This document shows, piece by piece, positions 25,915-34,662 of a stretch of 64,000 nt of DNA. Source of the stretch: Acetobacterium sp965140355 (GTDB taxonomy: Bacteria; Bacillota; Clostridia; Eubacteriales; Eubacteriaceae). The stretch spans positions 1,488,001 through 1,552,000 of the forward strand of contig OZ223194.1 of the NCBI GenBank assembly GCA_965140355.1, written 5' to 3'. A program made the position numbers and the translations under genes. Under the pieces are notes generated by a model, which ran no database searches, was not told the DNA's origin, and saw only the letters and a program-made list of their open reading frames with translations. Numbering within the stretch: position 1 is the first letter of the stretch; the number at the start of each line of letters is the position of its first letter.

Positions 25915-27681
25915 TTGAACGATAACAAGTGGATTTATGAAGACTACGAATTTGATAATCGCATTGCCAATCTGATGTGGACGGTCTCCGGCGACTACAA
26001 CGAAAATATGGATAGCGGCGAAAAAAGCTTTATCTCCAAAAACGTGGCCTTGTACCATGCGGTAACCGCTGGCGGACGACGTAAATATATCAATTGGTCG
26101 AGCGTAAAAAAATATGTTATCAGCCGTCATCGGGCCGGTTTCAACAAAGATATTTTATTAAGTTTGATTGCGATGGGAAGCGATGTGGTGGTGGAAGAAA
26201 AAATCATTGCCGAACGGCCGGGTGTTTATGATATTAGAAAAAACGCCTATGATGATATCTTAAACAACTATTATAAAATGCATACCGATGATTTGCTGGA
26301 AAAGGTTCGCCACGCGATTATTTTAAAAAAAATCGGCAAAACACCGATGATGGATACTGAAACCAGAAATATTGCCAACGATTTAGTGGCCCTCCAAAAG
26401 CGTGAAGATACGATCGAATTGTTAAGAGGGATTGAGGACATTTATGTTAAGTATTTTCCGATGTTTGTAGAAGCGGATGGCGGAGAAATAAACGAAGCGG
26501 GAAACAGTAAAAATGGCAATCGGGGTGATTTCTCTGATTTTATGCTTGAAGAAATGTTTGAAGACCCCGAAGAACAGGATATTGAAGCCTCGATTGAAGA
26601 GATTTCCGAAGCGCTAATGGGTGAAACACAAGGGGATCTTGAAAATGTCAACAGCAATAAAGATAATCGGATTTTACGGGTGCAAGAAGAAGACATTGAG
26701 AAGATTTATGAAAAAGTGGCCTATTATTATGGCAATTCGTTTTTAGACAACAACGAAGTCAGAAAACTTCAAAATCGGGTCTGTAGCGGGGAACATGGTA
26801 ATTGTCGAATTCATATGACCGACGGTGTTGTTCGGAGTGACAGCGATAATGAATTCCAGCAAAAATATGTGCAGCGCCATCAGGCCAAAAATACCGATGT
26901 TTTTCGAGCCAATCAGAAGGTCTTTAAACGAAATATCAATAAGTTAAAGGAAAGTATCTCGCGGACTTTGGTGCAGGAAGAAATTATTGACGCGATTCCA
27001 TCCGATGCCGGTCAATTGATTCCCAATAAGTTATGGCGGGTTGGCCGCAGTAGCAATAATAAGGTTTTCGTTAAAAATATTGATAATAATAAAGGTAGTT
27101 TTGTGGTCGATATTCTCATCGATTCCAGTGGTTCGCAACGTCGAAATCAATCACGGGTTGCGATTCAGGCCTATATTCTGGCCCAGTCGCTAACATTGGT
27201 GGGAATTCCCAACCGGGTGCTGGGTTTTTCCAGTTTTCTCGATTATACCGTGATTAAACGCTTTAGAGATTATGAATCGCCGCTTTCAGCTAACGAAAAT
27301 ATTTTTGAGTATTATTGTTCCGGCAATAATCGTGATGGTTTAGCCATTAAGGCAACCTGTGAAGATTTACTAAAACGGCAGGAAGATAATAAGATTCTGA
27401 TTGTCTTAAGCGATGGCCGCCCCAATGACATTAAAGTCGGAAAAGGACAAGCAAATGATTTAACCGAAGCCTACCGCGGTCGGGTAGCGATCTCGGATAC
27501 GGCCAGAGAAGTACGTTTAGCGAGACAGCAGGGAATTATGATTCTGGGCGTGTTTACTGGAAAAGAACAGGATCTGATGGCGGAGAAACTGATTTATGGC
27601 AAAGATTTTGCGTATATTAAAGATATCAATCGTTTTGCGGATATGGTTATTAAATATTTGAAACAGATTATTACAAATTAA
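25915..27681 (+). CDS. VWA domain protein (NorD/CobT-like), partner of the AAA+ ATPase
   Basis: This 588-residue protein has a helical N-terminal half and a strongly acidic segment near residues 210-250. Its C-terminal von Willebrand A domain starts around 395, with the MIDAS metal motif DILIDSSGSQRRNQS near 400-414 and LIVLSDGRPNDIKVG near 498-512. The RGRVAISDTAREVRLARQQGI stretch resembles NorD. NorD or CobT proteins act with a MoxR-type ATPase to activate or metallate a client enzyme. The client is not evident here. The only plausible start is a TTG at 25915 preceded by GAAGGGA, since no upstream ATG or GTG fits. A terminator follows, so the pair forms a two-gene operon. Confidence 0.85.
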   Translation: MNDNKWIYEDYEFDNRIANLMWTVSGDYNENMDSGEKSFISKNVALYHAVTAGGRRKYINWSSVKKYVISRHRAGFNKDILLSLIAMGSDVVVEEKIIAERPGVYDIRKNAYDDILNNYYKMHTDDLLEKVRHAIILKKIGKTPMMDTETRNIANDLVALQKREDTIELLRGIEDIYVKYFPMFVEADGGEINEAGNSKNGNRGDFSDFMLEEMFEDPEEQDIEASIEEISEALMGETQGDLENVNSNKDNRILRVQEEDIEKIYEKVAYYYGNSFLDNNEVRKLQNRVCSGEHGNCRIHMTDGVVRSDSDNEFQQKYVQRHQAKNTDVFRANQKVFKRNINKLKESISRTLVQEEIIDAIPSDAGQLIPNKLWRVGRSSNNKVFVKNIDNNKGSFVVDILIDSSGSQRRNQSRVAIQAYILAQSLTLVGIPNRVLGFSSFLDYTVIKRFRDYESPLSANENIFEYYCSGNNRDGLAIKATCEDLLKRQEDNKILIVLSDGRPNDIKVGKGQANDLTEAYRGRVAISDTAREVRLARQQGIMILGVFTGKEQDLMAEKLIYGKDFAYIKDINRFADMVIKYLKQIITN

Positions 27682-27692
27682 GAAAGAAGCAT

Positions 27693-27738
27693 AAAACCAC
27701 CAGTTAAAGCTTAATCGCTTTTAACTGGTGGTTTTATT
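27693..27738 (+). terminator. Terminator after the VWA gene
   Basis: A long stem (arms about 27693-27710 and 27717-27734, including ACCACCAGTTAAAGC) is followed by TTTTATTT. It also lies about 70 bp before the sigma-54 promoter of the next operon, so a second role as an upstream site is not excluded. Confidence 0.8.
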
Positions 27739-27782
27739 TGATTTTAATAAATAATAAATTAAAGAGATGATACAAAAATTAT

Positions 27783-27798
27783 TGGCATGATAATTGCT
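27783..27798 (+). promoter_or_regulatory. Sigma-54 promoter for acyl-CoA dehydrogenase-etfBA
   Basis: TGGCATGATAATTGCT matches the -24/-12 consensus TGGCAYRNNNNTTGCW at every defined position. It lies about 100 bp before the acyl-CoA dehydrogenase ATG. The identical 16-mer precedes the second acyl-CoA dehydrogenase at 63193-63208. Confidence 0.88.
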
Positions 27799-27896
27799 TA
27801 ATCATTATATGGCAGATTAACCTTTAATGTATTGAGGATTGAACAATATATTAATAGGATTTGAATATAGAAATTAGTTGAGTTAAGGAGGTAAGA

Positions 27897-29036
27897 ATGT
27901 ATTTCAGTGAACAACATAAAATGATTCGAAAATTAGCGAGAAATTTTGCCAATAGAGAGCTAACTACAGAAATATTGGATGAAGTAGAAGAAACTGGGAT
28001 ATTTCCTGAAACACTTTTGAAAAAAATGGCGAAATTAGGTTTTTTTGGAATTAAAGTTCCAAAATCTTTGGGAGGAGCAGGCGCAGACCACTTATCTTAC
28101 GTGATTGTGATGGAAGAATTTAGCAGAGTCAGTGGTGTAGCCAGTATTTATATTTCATCGCCAAATTCATTATCAGGAGGACCTTTGCTTCTTTCCGGAA
28201 CAGAGGCTCAAATTGAAAAATATATTAAACCGATCATAAGAGGTGATAAAAAGTTAGCATTTGCGCTTACCGAACCGGGAGCCGGGTCGGATTCTGGAGG
28301 AATGAAAACGAAAGCCGTGGATAGAGGAGACTATTTTCTTCTAAATGGAAGAAAAACATTTATTACAATGGCACCGCTTTGTGATGATGCGATTATTTAC
28401 GCAAAAACAGATATGGCAAAAGGAACTCGGGGCATATCAGCATTTATTGTTAATTTAAAATCCGATGGTATTTCTTTTGGCAAAAATGAGAAGAAAATGG
28501 GTCTGATTGGTTGCGCGACAGCGGATATTATTATGAAAAATGTTAGAGTTCCTAAAGAAAATCTGCTGGGAGAACTTAATAAAGGCTTTACGAATGCCAT
28601 GAAAACCTTGGATGTCGGACGGCTTGGAGTAGCATCCCAATCAATTGGGATGGCTCAAGGTGCTCTGGATGAGTCCATTAAGTATGCCAAAGAAAGAAAA
28701 CAGTTTGGCAAACAAATTGCCGATTTTCAGGGCATCTCATTTATGATCTCTGATATGGCGACAAAATTGGAAGCGGCAAAATTATTAGTATATAATGCAG
28801 CCAGTTTAATGGATAAAAAGCAAAATGCAACTAAGGAAGCATCGATGGCCAAGTTCTATGCTTCAGAAGTCTGTAACGAGATTTGCGCCAAGGCCGTCCA
28901 GATTCACGGTGGATACGGATATATTAAAGACTATAAAGTCGAGCGGATGTATCGAGATTGCCGGGTCTTTACTATCTATGAAGGAACCTCGCAGGTTCAG
29001 CAGATGGTCATTTCCGGAATCTTGTTAAGGAAATAG
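27897..29036 (+). CDS. Acyl-CoA dehydrogenase
   Basis: This 379-residue FAD enzyme either oxidises an acyl-CoA to a 2-enoyl-CoA or, with a bifurcating Etf, reduces an enoyl-CoA. It has the family signature FALTEPGAGSDSGG near residues 122-135 and GRKTFITMAP near 151-160. The FAD/dimer segment RKQFGKQIADFQGISFMISDMA is near 263-284, and the catalytic glutamate is in YEGTSQVQ (E362). It leads an operon with etfB and etfA under a sigma-54 promoter. The physical link to a ferredoxin-fused EtfA suggests a butyryl-/caffeyl-CoA-dehydrogenase-type bifurcating complex. The acyl substrate is not determined. Confidence 0.93.
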   Translation: MYFSEQHKMIRKLARNFANRELTTEILDEVEETGIFPETLLKKMAKLGFFGIKVPKSLGGAGADHLSYVIVMEEFSRVSGVASIYISSPNSLSGGPLLLSGTEAQIEKYIKPIIRGDKKLAFALTEPGAGSDSGGMKTKAVDRGDYFLLNGRKTFITMAPLCDDAIIYAKTDMAKGTRGISAFIVNLKSDGISFGKNEKKMGLIGCATADIIMKNVRVPKENLLGELNKGFTNAMKTLDVGRLGVASQSIGMAQGALDESIKYAKERKQFGKQIADFQGISFMISDMATKLEAAKLLVYNAASLMDKKQNATKEASMAKFYASEVCNEICAKAVQIHGGYGYIKDYKVERMYRDCRVFTIYEGTSQVQQMVISGILLRK

Positions 29037-29061
29037 GAATCAGGAAAGGGATTAGATTTAG

Positions 29062-29850
29062 ATGAGAATTTTAGTATGTGCAAAACAAGTACCCGATATG
29101 ACAGAGGTCAAAATCGATTCGAATAAAGGGAAAACAATACGCGAGGAGGTACCAGGTATTATTAATCCTGTGGATGCCAATGCATTAGAAGCGGCACTTA
29201 CCATAAAGGATGAAAATCCGGGAACCGAAGTTATTGTAATGACAATGGGACCTTTTCAGGCATTTGAAATGTTGAGGGAATGTCTTGCTATGGGAGCGGA
29301 TGAAGTTTATTTGTTAAATGATCAAGCGTTTAGCGGTGCCGATACATGGGCAACATCGGCAACCCTTGTGGCAGGGATTAAAAAAATAGATAATATTGAT
29401 CTTATTTTGACAGGAAGACAATCGATTGACGGATATACCGCTCAGGTTGGGCCGCAAATAGCTCAACGCTTGGAAATACCAGTTGTAACGGCAGTTCAAA
29501 ATATAAAAGTTATTGACCGAAGGGTAGTTGTTCAACGGCAACTTGAGGATCGTTATGAAGTGATTGACGTTAAGTTTCCATGTTTGTTAACTTGTATGAA
29601 AGAATTAAATGAACCACGATATATGAGTATTGGAGGAATCATGGATGCGTATCAACAATCCGTGACGGCATGGAATCATGAAGACATTGGTTTATCGCTG
29701 GGAGCTTGCGGGTTAGATGGATCGTTGACGCGGGTCCATCGTTCATTCGTACCGCCAACAGAGAAATTAAATACCACAACTGACGGCTCAGTGATCAATA
29801 AAATAGTTAGCAGTGTGATGTCAAAACTTAAATCAAAACATCAAAGCTAG
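29062..29850 (+). CDS. etfB: Electron transfer flavoprotein, beta subunit
   Basis: This 262-residue EtfB (FixA-like) has the N-terminal ILVCAKQVPDMTEVKID, VDANALEAALTIKD near residues 35-48 and the signature LTGRQSIDGYTAQVGPQIAQRL near 115-136. In bifurcating Etf complexes this subunit binds NAD(H) and the bifurcating FAD together with EtfA. It lies 25 bp after the acyl-CoA dehydrogenase and 15 bp before etfA, all in one operon. Confidence 0.94.
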   Translation: MRILVCAKQVPDMTEVKIDSNKGKTIREEVPGIINPVDANALEAALTIKDENPGTEVIVMTMGPFQAFEMLRECLAMGADEVYLLNDQAFSGADTWATSATLVAGIKKIDNIDLILTGRQSIDGYTAQVGPQIAQRLEIPVVTAVQNIKVIDRRVVVQRQLEDRYEVIDVKFPCLLTCMKELNEPRYMSIGGIMDAYQQSVTAWNHEDIGLSLGACGLDGSLTRVHRSFVPPTEKLNTTTDGSVINKIVSSVMSKLKSKHQS

Positions 29851-29865
29851 AAAGGATAAATAAAA

Positions 29866-31056
29866 ATGGCGATAAAAGTATTGGAAGAAAAATGTATCGG
29901 CTGTTTAAAATGTCAGGAAATCTGTCCTTTTGATGCGATTACAACTAAAAATAAACGAGCGGTTATTGGCGATACATGTGTGAATTGTGGAACCTGTCTG
30001 AATGTTTGTTCTACGGCGGCAATTCTTCAGGAAGACACCAAAAAAAATATTGGAGACTTGAGCCAATATAAAGGAGTTTGGATTTTTGCAGAACAACGCG
30101 AAGGAAAAATAATGCCGGTTGTTTTTGAATTACTTGGAGAGGGCAAAAAGCTGGCGTTTGAAATTGGGACCGAATTGTGTGCAATTCTTTGTGGCAGCAA
30201 GGTTGAAGACTTGGTTGATGAACTTTTTGCCTATGGTGCTGATAAAGTTTATCTTGCCGATGATCCCGAACTGGCAAATTATAGCACTGATGGTTATGTG
30301 AAGGTAATTAGTGAGGTGATAAAACAATACAAACCGGAAATTGTTATATGTGGAGCAACGCGGATTGGGTGTGATCTGGCGCCCTGTTTAGCGATTAAGT
30401 TAAACACCGGCTTAACGGCAAACTGCATCAAATTTGAAATCGCTCCGGATGACAAAAAATTACGACAAATAACAAGTAGCACAAACTCAAGTTATCTAAT
30501 AACGGCTGAATGTCCCTATAGCCGTCCTCAGATGTCAACCGTTCAACCGGGAATTTTCGATAAAGCAGGGTATGATTCCTCACAAAAAGGTGAAGTCATT
30601 CAAGTCGGGGTAGCTTTTGAAAAAGGCGATATTCGGACCAAAATCATTCAAATCGTTAGAACAAAAGCCAATTGTATGTCCATTAAAGATGCCGAGGTCA
30701 TTGTTTCTGGGGGCCTGGGGCTTGCAAAACCGGAAGGATTTGAGCTGCTTAAACGTCTTGCCGATAAACTCGGTGGTGCAGTAGGGTCGACAAAGGCCTG
30801 CGTTGATGCAGGATGGGCAGATCATTCACAGATGATTGGGATGACAGGAACAACTGTTAAACCAACCATTTATTTTGCCTGTGGTATTTCCGGGGCCAGT
30901 CAGCACATTGCCGGAATGCGGGAGGCGGAGTTGATTGTAGCGATTAATACGGATGAAGATGCTCCCATTTTTGAAGTCGCAGATTATGGTATTATTGGGG
31001 ATCTTTATCAAGTACTTCCAGCTATTATTGATGAAATAAATCGAATTAATAATTAA
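29866..31056 (+). CDS. etfA: Electron transfer flavoprotein, alpha subunit with N-terminal ferredoxin domain
   Basis: This 396-residue EtfA starts with two [4Fe-4S] motifs, C10/C13/C16/C20 and C38/C41/C44/C48. The EtfA domain follows, ending in the FAD-binding segment with GGLGLAKPEGFELLKRL near residue 283 and YFACGISGASQHIAGM near 343. EtfA proteins with this ferredoxin extension are known from bifurcating complexes of acetogens (caffeyl-CoA reductase of Acetobacterium is the example I have in mind). It suggests that NADH oxidation is split between an enoyl-CoA and ferredoxin. It is the last gene of the operon. Confidence 0.94.
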   Translation: MAIKVLEEKCIGCLKCQEICPFDAITTKNKRAVIGDTCVNCGTCLNVCSTAAILQEDTKKNIGDLSQYKGVWIFAEQREGKIMPVVFELLGEGKKLAFEIGTELCAILCGSKVEDLVDELFAYGADKVYLADDPELANYSTDGYVKVISEVIKQYKPEIVICGATRIGCDLAPCLAIKLNTGLTANCIKFEIAPDDKKLRQITSSTNSSYLITAECPYSRPQMSTVQPGIFDKAGYDSSQKGEVIQVGVAFEKGDIRTKIIQIVRTKANCMSIKDAEVIVSGGLGLAKPEGFELLKRLADKLGGAVGSTKACVDAGWADHSQMIGMTGTTVKPTIYFACGISGASQHIAGMREAELIVAINTDEDAPIFEVADYGIIGDLYQVLPAIIDEINRINN

Positions 31057-31159
31057 ATAAAATAGGCTTAAATATCCGGGATTTAAAAAGTTCAGGCTTT
31101 AAGCAATAGGTTGAAAGTGGAAGAGGCCTTAGCTGGATATATACACATTTCCTTTTTTG

Positions 31160-31200
31160 GATTACAGAACATGTATATTATATAAACATGTTCTGTAATC
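31160..31200. promoter_or_regulatory. 41-bp palindrome, candidate activator site, copy 1
   Basis: Perfect 15-bp arms GATTACAGAACATGT (31160-31174) and ACATGTTCTGTAATC (31186-31200) surround an 11-bp AT-only centre. It lies about 180 bp before the predicted sigma-54 start site, a usual distance for an enhancer-binding protein. No T-run follows, which argues against a terminator. Confidence 0.6.
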
Positions 31201-31335
31201 GATTTTCAGTAGGCGATGATTTTTCAGCGGAGTCGGTTTTTGATCGTAATAAACGATAAAGCAGAAACGTCGGGGCAGGCTGGTTAAGAAAAAAAAATGA
31301 TAATTTAAATCAAAAAACCATGATTTTTGATTTGT

Positions 31336-31351
31336 TGGCATGATACTTGCT
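31336..31351 (+). promoter_or_regulatory. Sigma-54 promoter for the first AbfD gene
   Basis: TGGCATGATACTTGCT matches the -24/-12 consensus at all defined positions, about 50 bp before the ATG at 31404. Confidence 0.9.
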
Positions 31352-31403
31352 TTTGTCATATATTCAAGAAAATATTTTTTTTAGAATTGAAAGGAGAAAC
31401 ACA

Positions 31404-32924
31404 ATGCCAGTAGGAACTTATGAACAGTATTATGACAGAATGATGAAAATGAAACCAAATATTTATATCGGAGGAAAAATAATTGATCGATCGGACCCAT
31501 TAATTGCACCGGGAATGTATGTTATGCGACAAACCTTTGATTGTGCTGCCGATGATCGATATAAAGATGTCTGTACAGCGACGTCACATTTGACCGGAGA
31601 AACCATTAACCGGTTCACACATATTAATCAGACCCAGGAAGATTTGTTAAAGAAACAGAAAATGACGAAATTATTATCACATCGTGTGGGCGGATGTATC
31701 CAGCGATGTATGGGGATCGATGCCTTAAATGCTTTATCGGTTGTAACCTATGAAATGGATGCAGCGTTGGGAACCAGTTACAATCAAAATTTCTTGAAGT
31801 ATTTAGCCTGGTCGCAGGAAAATGATCTGGTGGCAAACTGTGCTCAGACCGATGTTAAAGGGGATCGTATGAAACGGCCTTCGGAACAGGCAGATCCGGA
31901 TATGTACCTGAGAATTGTCGAAACACGCGAAGACGGGATTATCGTCAGAGGGGCAAAGTCCTGCAATTCATCAGCGCCCTATGTCGACGAAATCATTGTG
32001 ACACCAACCCGTTTTATGGGTCCGGATGATAAAGATTATGCCGTATCATTCGCTATTCCGGCGGACTGGGAAGGTGTTAAGCTGGCAGCACTTCCTGGTG
32101 TCAGACATAAAAGAAGCAATCTTAAAGCACCAATCGCCCTGGTGGGGGATATGGAATCATTAACGATCTTCGATGATGTTTTTGTACCGAATGAAAGAAT
32201 TTTTATGAATGGCCAGGCAGATCCCAGACAAACACCTTATGCCGGATTTTTAGCATTAATGTTTGCTCATTTTCACCGACATTCCTATACCGGATGCAAA
32301 CCGGCAACATCGGAAGTTTTAGCAAGTATGGCAGCTTTAGTTGCTGAATACAACGGCATCCAGAGACAGTCGCATGTTAAAGGTAAACTGGCACATATCA
32401 TTGGCATTGCTGAAGTTGTTTTTGCCTGTGGTGTTGCCAGTGCGGTTAAAGGTCAAAAATCACCATCGGGAACCTTTATTCCGGATGAAATTTTAACCAA
32501 CGCCGGCAGAAAACTGGCAGGTGAAGAAATTTACAACGAAAATAAAATCGTTGCCGATTTAGCCGGAGGCTTAATTGCAACCATGCCATTGGAAGCCGAA
32601 TATTACGCACCGGAAACAGGTGCATTACTGAACAAATATATCATGAGAAATCCAAGCATTTCCGCAGAAAATGTTCATCGATGTTTCCGTATGATCGAAG
32701 ATCAGCAGCTTTCTCAATTTGGGGCAGGTATGGTTGTTGCCGGACTTCATGGGGGCGGATCACCAGTTATGGAAGAAGTGGCGATGATGTCACGATATCC
32801 ACTTGAAGAATTAAAAGGCATTGCCAAATATCTGGCTGGTATTCAGGAAGATATTCCTATTTTCGAAAGAGAATATGTAACGCCACGAAAAATGCTGGAA
32901 AAATTTGCCACATATACAAAATAA
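31404..32924 (+). CDS. 4-hydroxybutyryl-CoA dehydratase family protein, copy 1
   Basis: This 506-residue member of the AbfD/HpaB flavoprotein family keeps the features of 4-hydroxybutyryl-CoA dehydratase. C98 and C102 (GGCIQRCMGIDA), H291 and C298 (HFHRHSYTGCK) match the four ligands of the [4Fe-4S] cluster (C99, C103, H292 and C299 in the Clostridium aminobutyricum enzyme, from memory). The canonical enzyme dehydrates 4-hydroxybutyryl-CoA to crotonyl-CoA by a ketyl-radical route and isomerises vinylacetyl-CoA. This protein is clearly diverged from that one, so a related 4- or 5-hydroxyacyl-CoA is possible. The start at 31404 has an AAAGGAGAAAC site. An identical protein is encoded at 48173-49693. 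Confidence 0.88.
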   Translation: MPVGTYEQYYDRMMKMKPNIYIGGKIIDRSDPLIAPGMYVMRQTFDCAADDRYKDVCTATSHLTGETINRFTHINQTQEDLLKKQKMTKLLSHRVGGCIQRCMGIDALNALSVVTYEMDAALGTSYNQNFLKYLAWSQENDLVANCAQTDVKGDRMKRPSEQADPDMYLRIVETREDGIIVRGAKSCNSSAPYVDEIIVTPTRFMGPDDKDYAVSFAIPADWEGVKLAALPGVRHKRSNLKAPIALVGDMESLTIFDDVFVPNERIFMNGQADPRQTPYAGFLALMFAHFHRHSYTGCKPATSEVLASMAALVAEYNGIQRQSHVKGKLAHIIGIAEVVFACGVASAVKGQKSPSGTFIPDEILTNAGRKLAGEEIYNENKIVADLAGGLIATMPLEAEYYAPETGALLNKYIMRNPSISAENVHRCFRMIEDQQLSQFGAGMVVAGLHGGGSPVMEEVAMMSRYPLEELKGIAKYLAGIQEDIPIFEREYVTPRKMLEKFATYTK

Positions 32925-32938
32925 ATATGAATGATGTT

Positions 32939-32969
32939 CTGGAGAGATAGGATACAAATATCTCTCTGG
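32939..32969 (+). other. Intercistronic hairpin after the first AbfD gene
   Basis: GAGAGATA and TATCTCTC form an 8-bp stem between the AbfD and hbd genes, without a T-run. It may attenuate or mark RNA processing, giving more AbfD than downstream product. It lies outside the duplicated segment. Confidence 0.4.
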
Positions 32970-32985
32970 AATTTTGGAGGGAATG

Positions 32986-33837
32986 ATGGAAATTAAAAAA
33001 ATAGGGGTAGTTGGTGCCGGTACGATGGGGACTGGAATCGCTCAAGTAGCGGCGACTATGGGCTATGAAGTAATTATTAGAGACATTAAAATGGAATACG
33101 TTAATGCTTCTCTTGAGAGAATGAATAAATATTTTATAAAATCAATTGAAAAAGGCAAGCTGACGCTGGAAGAAAAGGATACTATTTTAGGGCGAATTTC
33201 CATTACTGATAATCTTCAGGATTTTAAAGATGTCGATTTTGTTATTGAAGCAGTATTGGAAAATCTTGAACTTAAAGGAATGGTATTTCAAGAATTAAAT
33301 AGCATTTGTCGAGAAGAAACAATATTTGCGACCAATACATCGTCAATGTCAGTAACCGGAATCGGCAAAGAATCGGGACGACCACAACGGTTCTGCGGTG
33401 TTCATTTTTTCAATCCAGCGCCAGTTATGAAATTAGTAGAAATAATCAAGGGACTTAACACTAGCGAAGAAACAATAGAACTGGCCTTGCAATTTGCGCT
33501 ATCACTAGGAAAAACACCAGTTGAAGTAAAAAAAGATTCGCCAGGATTCATCGTTAATCGGTTGCTCTTGCCTTATTTAAATGAAGCAGCCAAAATGTTA
33601 TCAGAGGGCGTTGCATCAGTTGAAGACATCGATACCGCGGTTCGATTAGGTCTGAATTACCCAATGGGGCCATTTCAGATGATGGACTTTAGGGGAATGC
33701 AATTAACCGTTGATGTATTAGAATGCTTTAAGGAAGAATTTAACGACAATAATTATGCGCCGCAACCGATATTAAGGCAAATGATTCGTGCCGGGAAATT
33801 AGGGCCTAAAGTAGGGGAAGGTTTTTATAAGTATTAA
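32986..33837 (+). CDS. 3-hydroxyacyl-CoA dehydrogenase (Hbd-like)
   Basis: This 283-residue NAD(P)-dependent enzyme probably oxidises (S)-3-hydroxybutyryl-CoA or a related 3-hydroxyacyl-CoA to the 3-keto form. The Rossmann motif GVVGAGTMGTGIAQVAA is near residues 6-22. The catalytic histidine is in GVHFFNPAPVMKLVEI near 136-151, and SPGFIVNRLLLPYLNEA near 185-201 begins the C-terminal dimer domain. The length equals that of clostridial Hbd. Tandem ATGs at 32983 and 32986 follow GGAGGG and the second has the better spacing. It is followed after 18 bp by the enoyl-CoA hydratase gene. Confidence 0.92.
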   Translation: MEIKKIGVVGAGTMGTGIAQVAATMGYEVIIRDIKMEYVNASLERMNKYFIKSIEKGKLTLEEKDTILGRISITDNLQDFKDVDFVIEAVLENLELKGMVFQELNSICREETIFATNTSSMSVTGIGKESGRPQRFCGVHFFNPAPVMKLVEIIKGLNTSEETIELALQFALSLGKTPVEVKKDSPGFIVNRLLLPYLNEAAKMLSEGVASVEDIDTAVRLGLNYPMGPFQMMDFRGMQLTVDVLECFKEEFNDNNYAPQPILRQMIRAGKLGPKVGEGFYKY

Positions 33838-33855
33838 AAATAAGAAAGTGATACG

Positions 33856-34644
33856 ATGGAAAGAGAGTTTGAAAACGTTTTTCTTAAGATAGAAAATAAA
33901 ATTGCGATAATAAAATTGAATAGACCACAAGCAATGAATGCTCTTTGTGATGCACTGAACAACGACGTGATTGAAGCAATTAATTGCGTTTGTGAAGATA
34001 CCACGATACGGGCTTTAATCATTACCGGAAACAGTAAAGCATTTGCTGCTGGTGCTGATATTAAAGAAATGATGAATGCAAATCAGTTTGATGCAGAAAG
34101 AACAGCGAAAAAAGCACATTTTATTAATGACACCTTAGAATCCCTTCCCATACCAGTGATTGCAGCTATTAATGGACCGGCCTTGGGAGGCGGCTGCGAA
34201 ATCGCATTGGCTTGTGACTTTAGAATTGCCGGTGAAAAATCAATGTTTGGCCTCCCTGAAGTGGGACTTGGAATTGTACCTGGAGCAGGTGGAACACAAC
34301 GCTTGACAAAGATAATTGGGCCTGTAAAAGCGAAAGAGATTATGATGCTCGGTAAAGTTGTAAGAGGCAAAGAAGCGTATGAAATGGGAGTAGTAACGAA
34401 ATGTGTACCTGACGAAGAGGTTATGACTGAAGCGCTAGCTTTGGCTGAAAAACTTTGTAAAAAACCCGCGGCTGCCCTTCAATATGCTAAATATGCTATA
34501 AATTATGCAGTCGATAATGACATTAATACCGGTAAACGATATGAAAAATCGTTGTTCTCGCTATGCTTTGAAACAGAAGACCAAAAAGAAGGTATGAAAG
34601 CATTTTTGGAAAAAAGAGATCCTGATTTTACCAATAGAAGATAA
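33856..34644 (+). CDS. Enoyl-CoA hydratase (crotonase)
   Basis: This 262-residue crotonase-fold enzyme is predicted to hydrate crotonyl-CoA or a similar 2-enoyl-CoA. The oxyanion-hole and catalytic features are intact: AFAAGADIKEM near 62-72, GGGCEIALACD with E115, and GLPEVGLGIVPGAGGTQRL with E135. Both catalytic glutamates are present, so it should be a hydratase rather than an isomerase or a dead homologue. It lies between the 3-hydroxyacyl-CoA dehydrogenase and a broken CoA-transferase. Confidence 0.93.
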   Translation: MEREFENVFLKIENKIAIIKLNRPQAMNALCDALNNDVIEAINCVCEDTTIRALIITGNSKAFAAGADIKEMMNANQFDAERTAKKAHFINDTLESLPIPVIAAINGPALGGGCEIALACDFRIAGEKSMFGLPEVGLGIVPGAGGTQRLTKIIGPVKAKEIMMLGKVVRGKEAYEMGVVTKCVPDEEVMTEALALAEKLCKKPAAALQYAKYAINYAVDNDINTGKRYEKSLFSLCFETEDQKEGMKAFLEKRDPDFTNRR

Positions 34645-34662
34645 TCTATTGATAAAGGATGA

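Larger units (their letters stand above)
31057..31403 (+). promoter_or_regulatory. Regulatory intergenic region before the first AbfD gene
   Basis: This 347-bp gap has no gene. It holds the start of the duplicated segment (31134), a long palindrome (31160-31200), an 18-bp extra stretch absent from the second copy (around 31207-31228), the sigma-54 promoter (31336-31351) and the ribosome site AAAGGAG. Confidence 0.7.
31134..32931 (+). repeat. Duplicated segment, copy 1
   Basis: The segment from TGGATATATACAC to AAATATGAA recurs at 47920-49700. It carries the palindrome, the sigma-54 promoter and a full AbfD-type gene. Copy 1 has 18 extra bases after GATTTTCAG, flanked by a TTTCAG repeat, and an A-run that differs from copy 2. 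Confidence 0.95.

Noticed and set aside
31160..31200. The palindrome as a terminator of etfA
   Set aside because: No T-run follows and the palindrome is also present before the second AbfD gene, after another terminator, so a regulatory site is more likely. Partial termination is not excluded.
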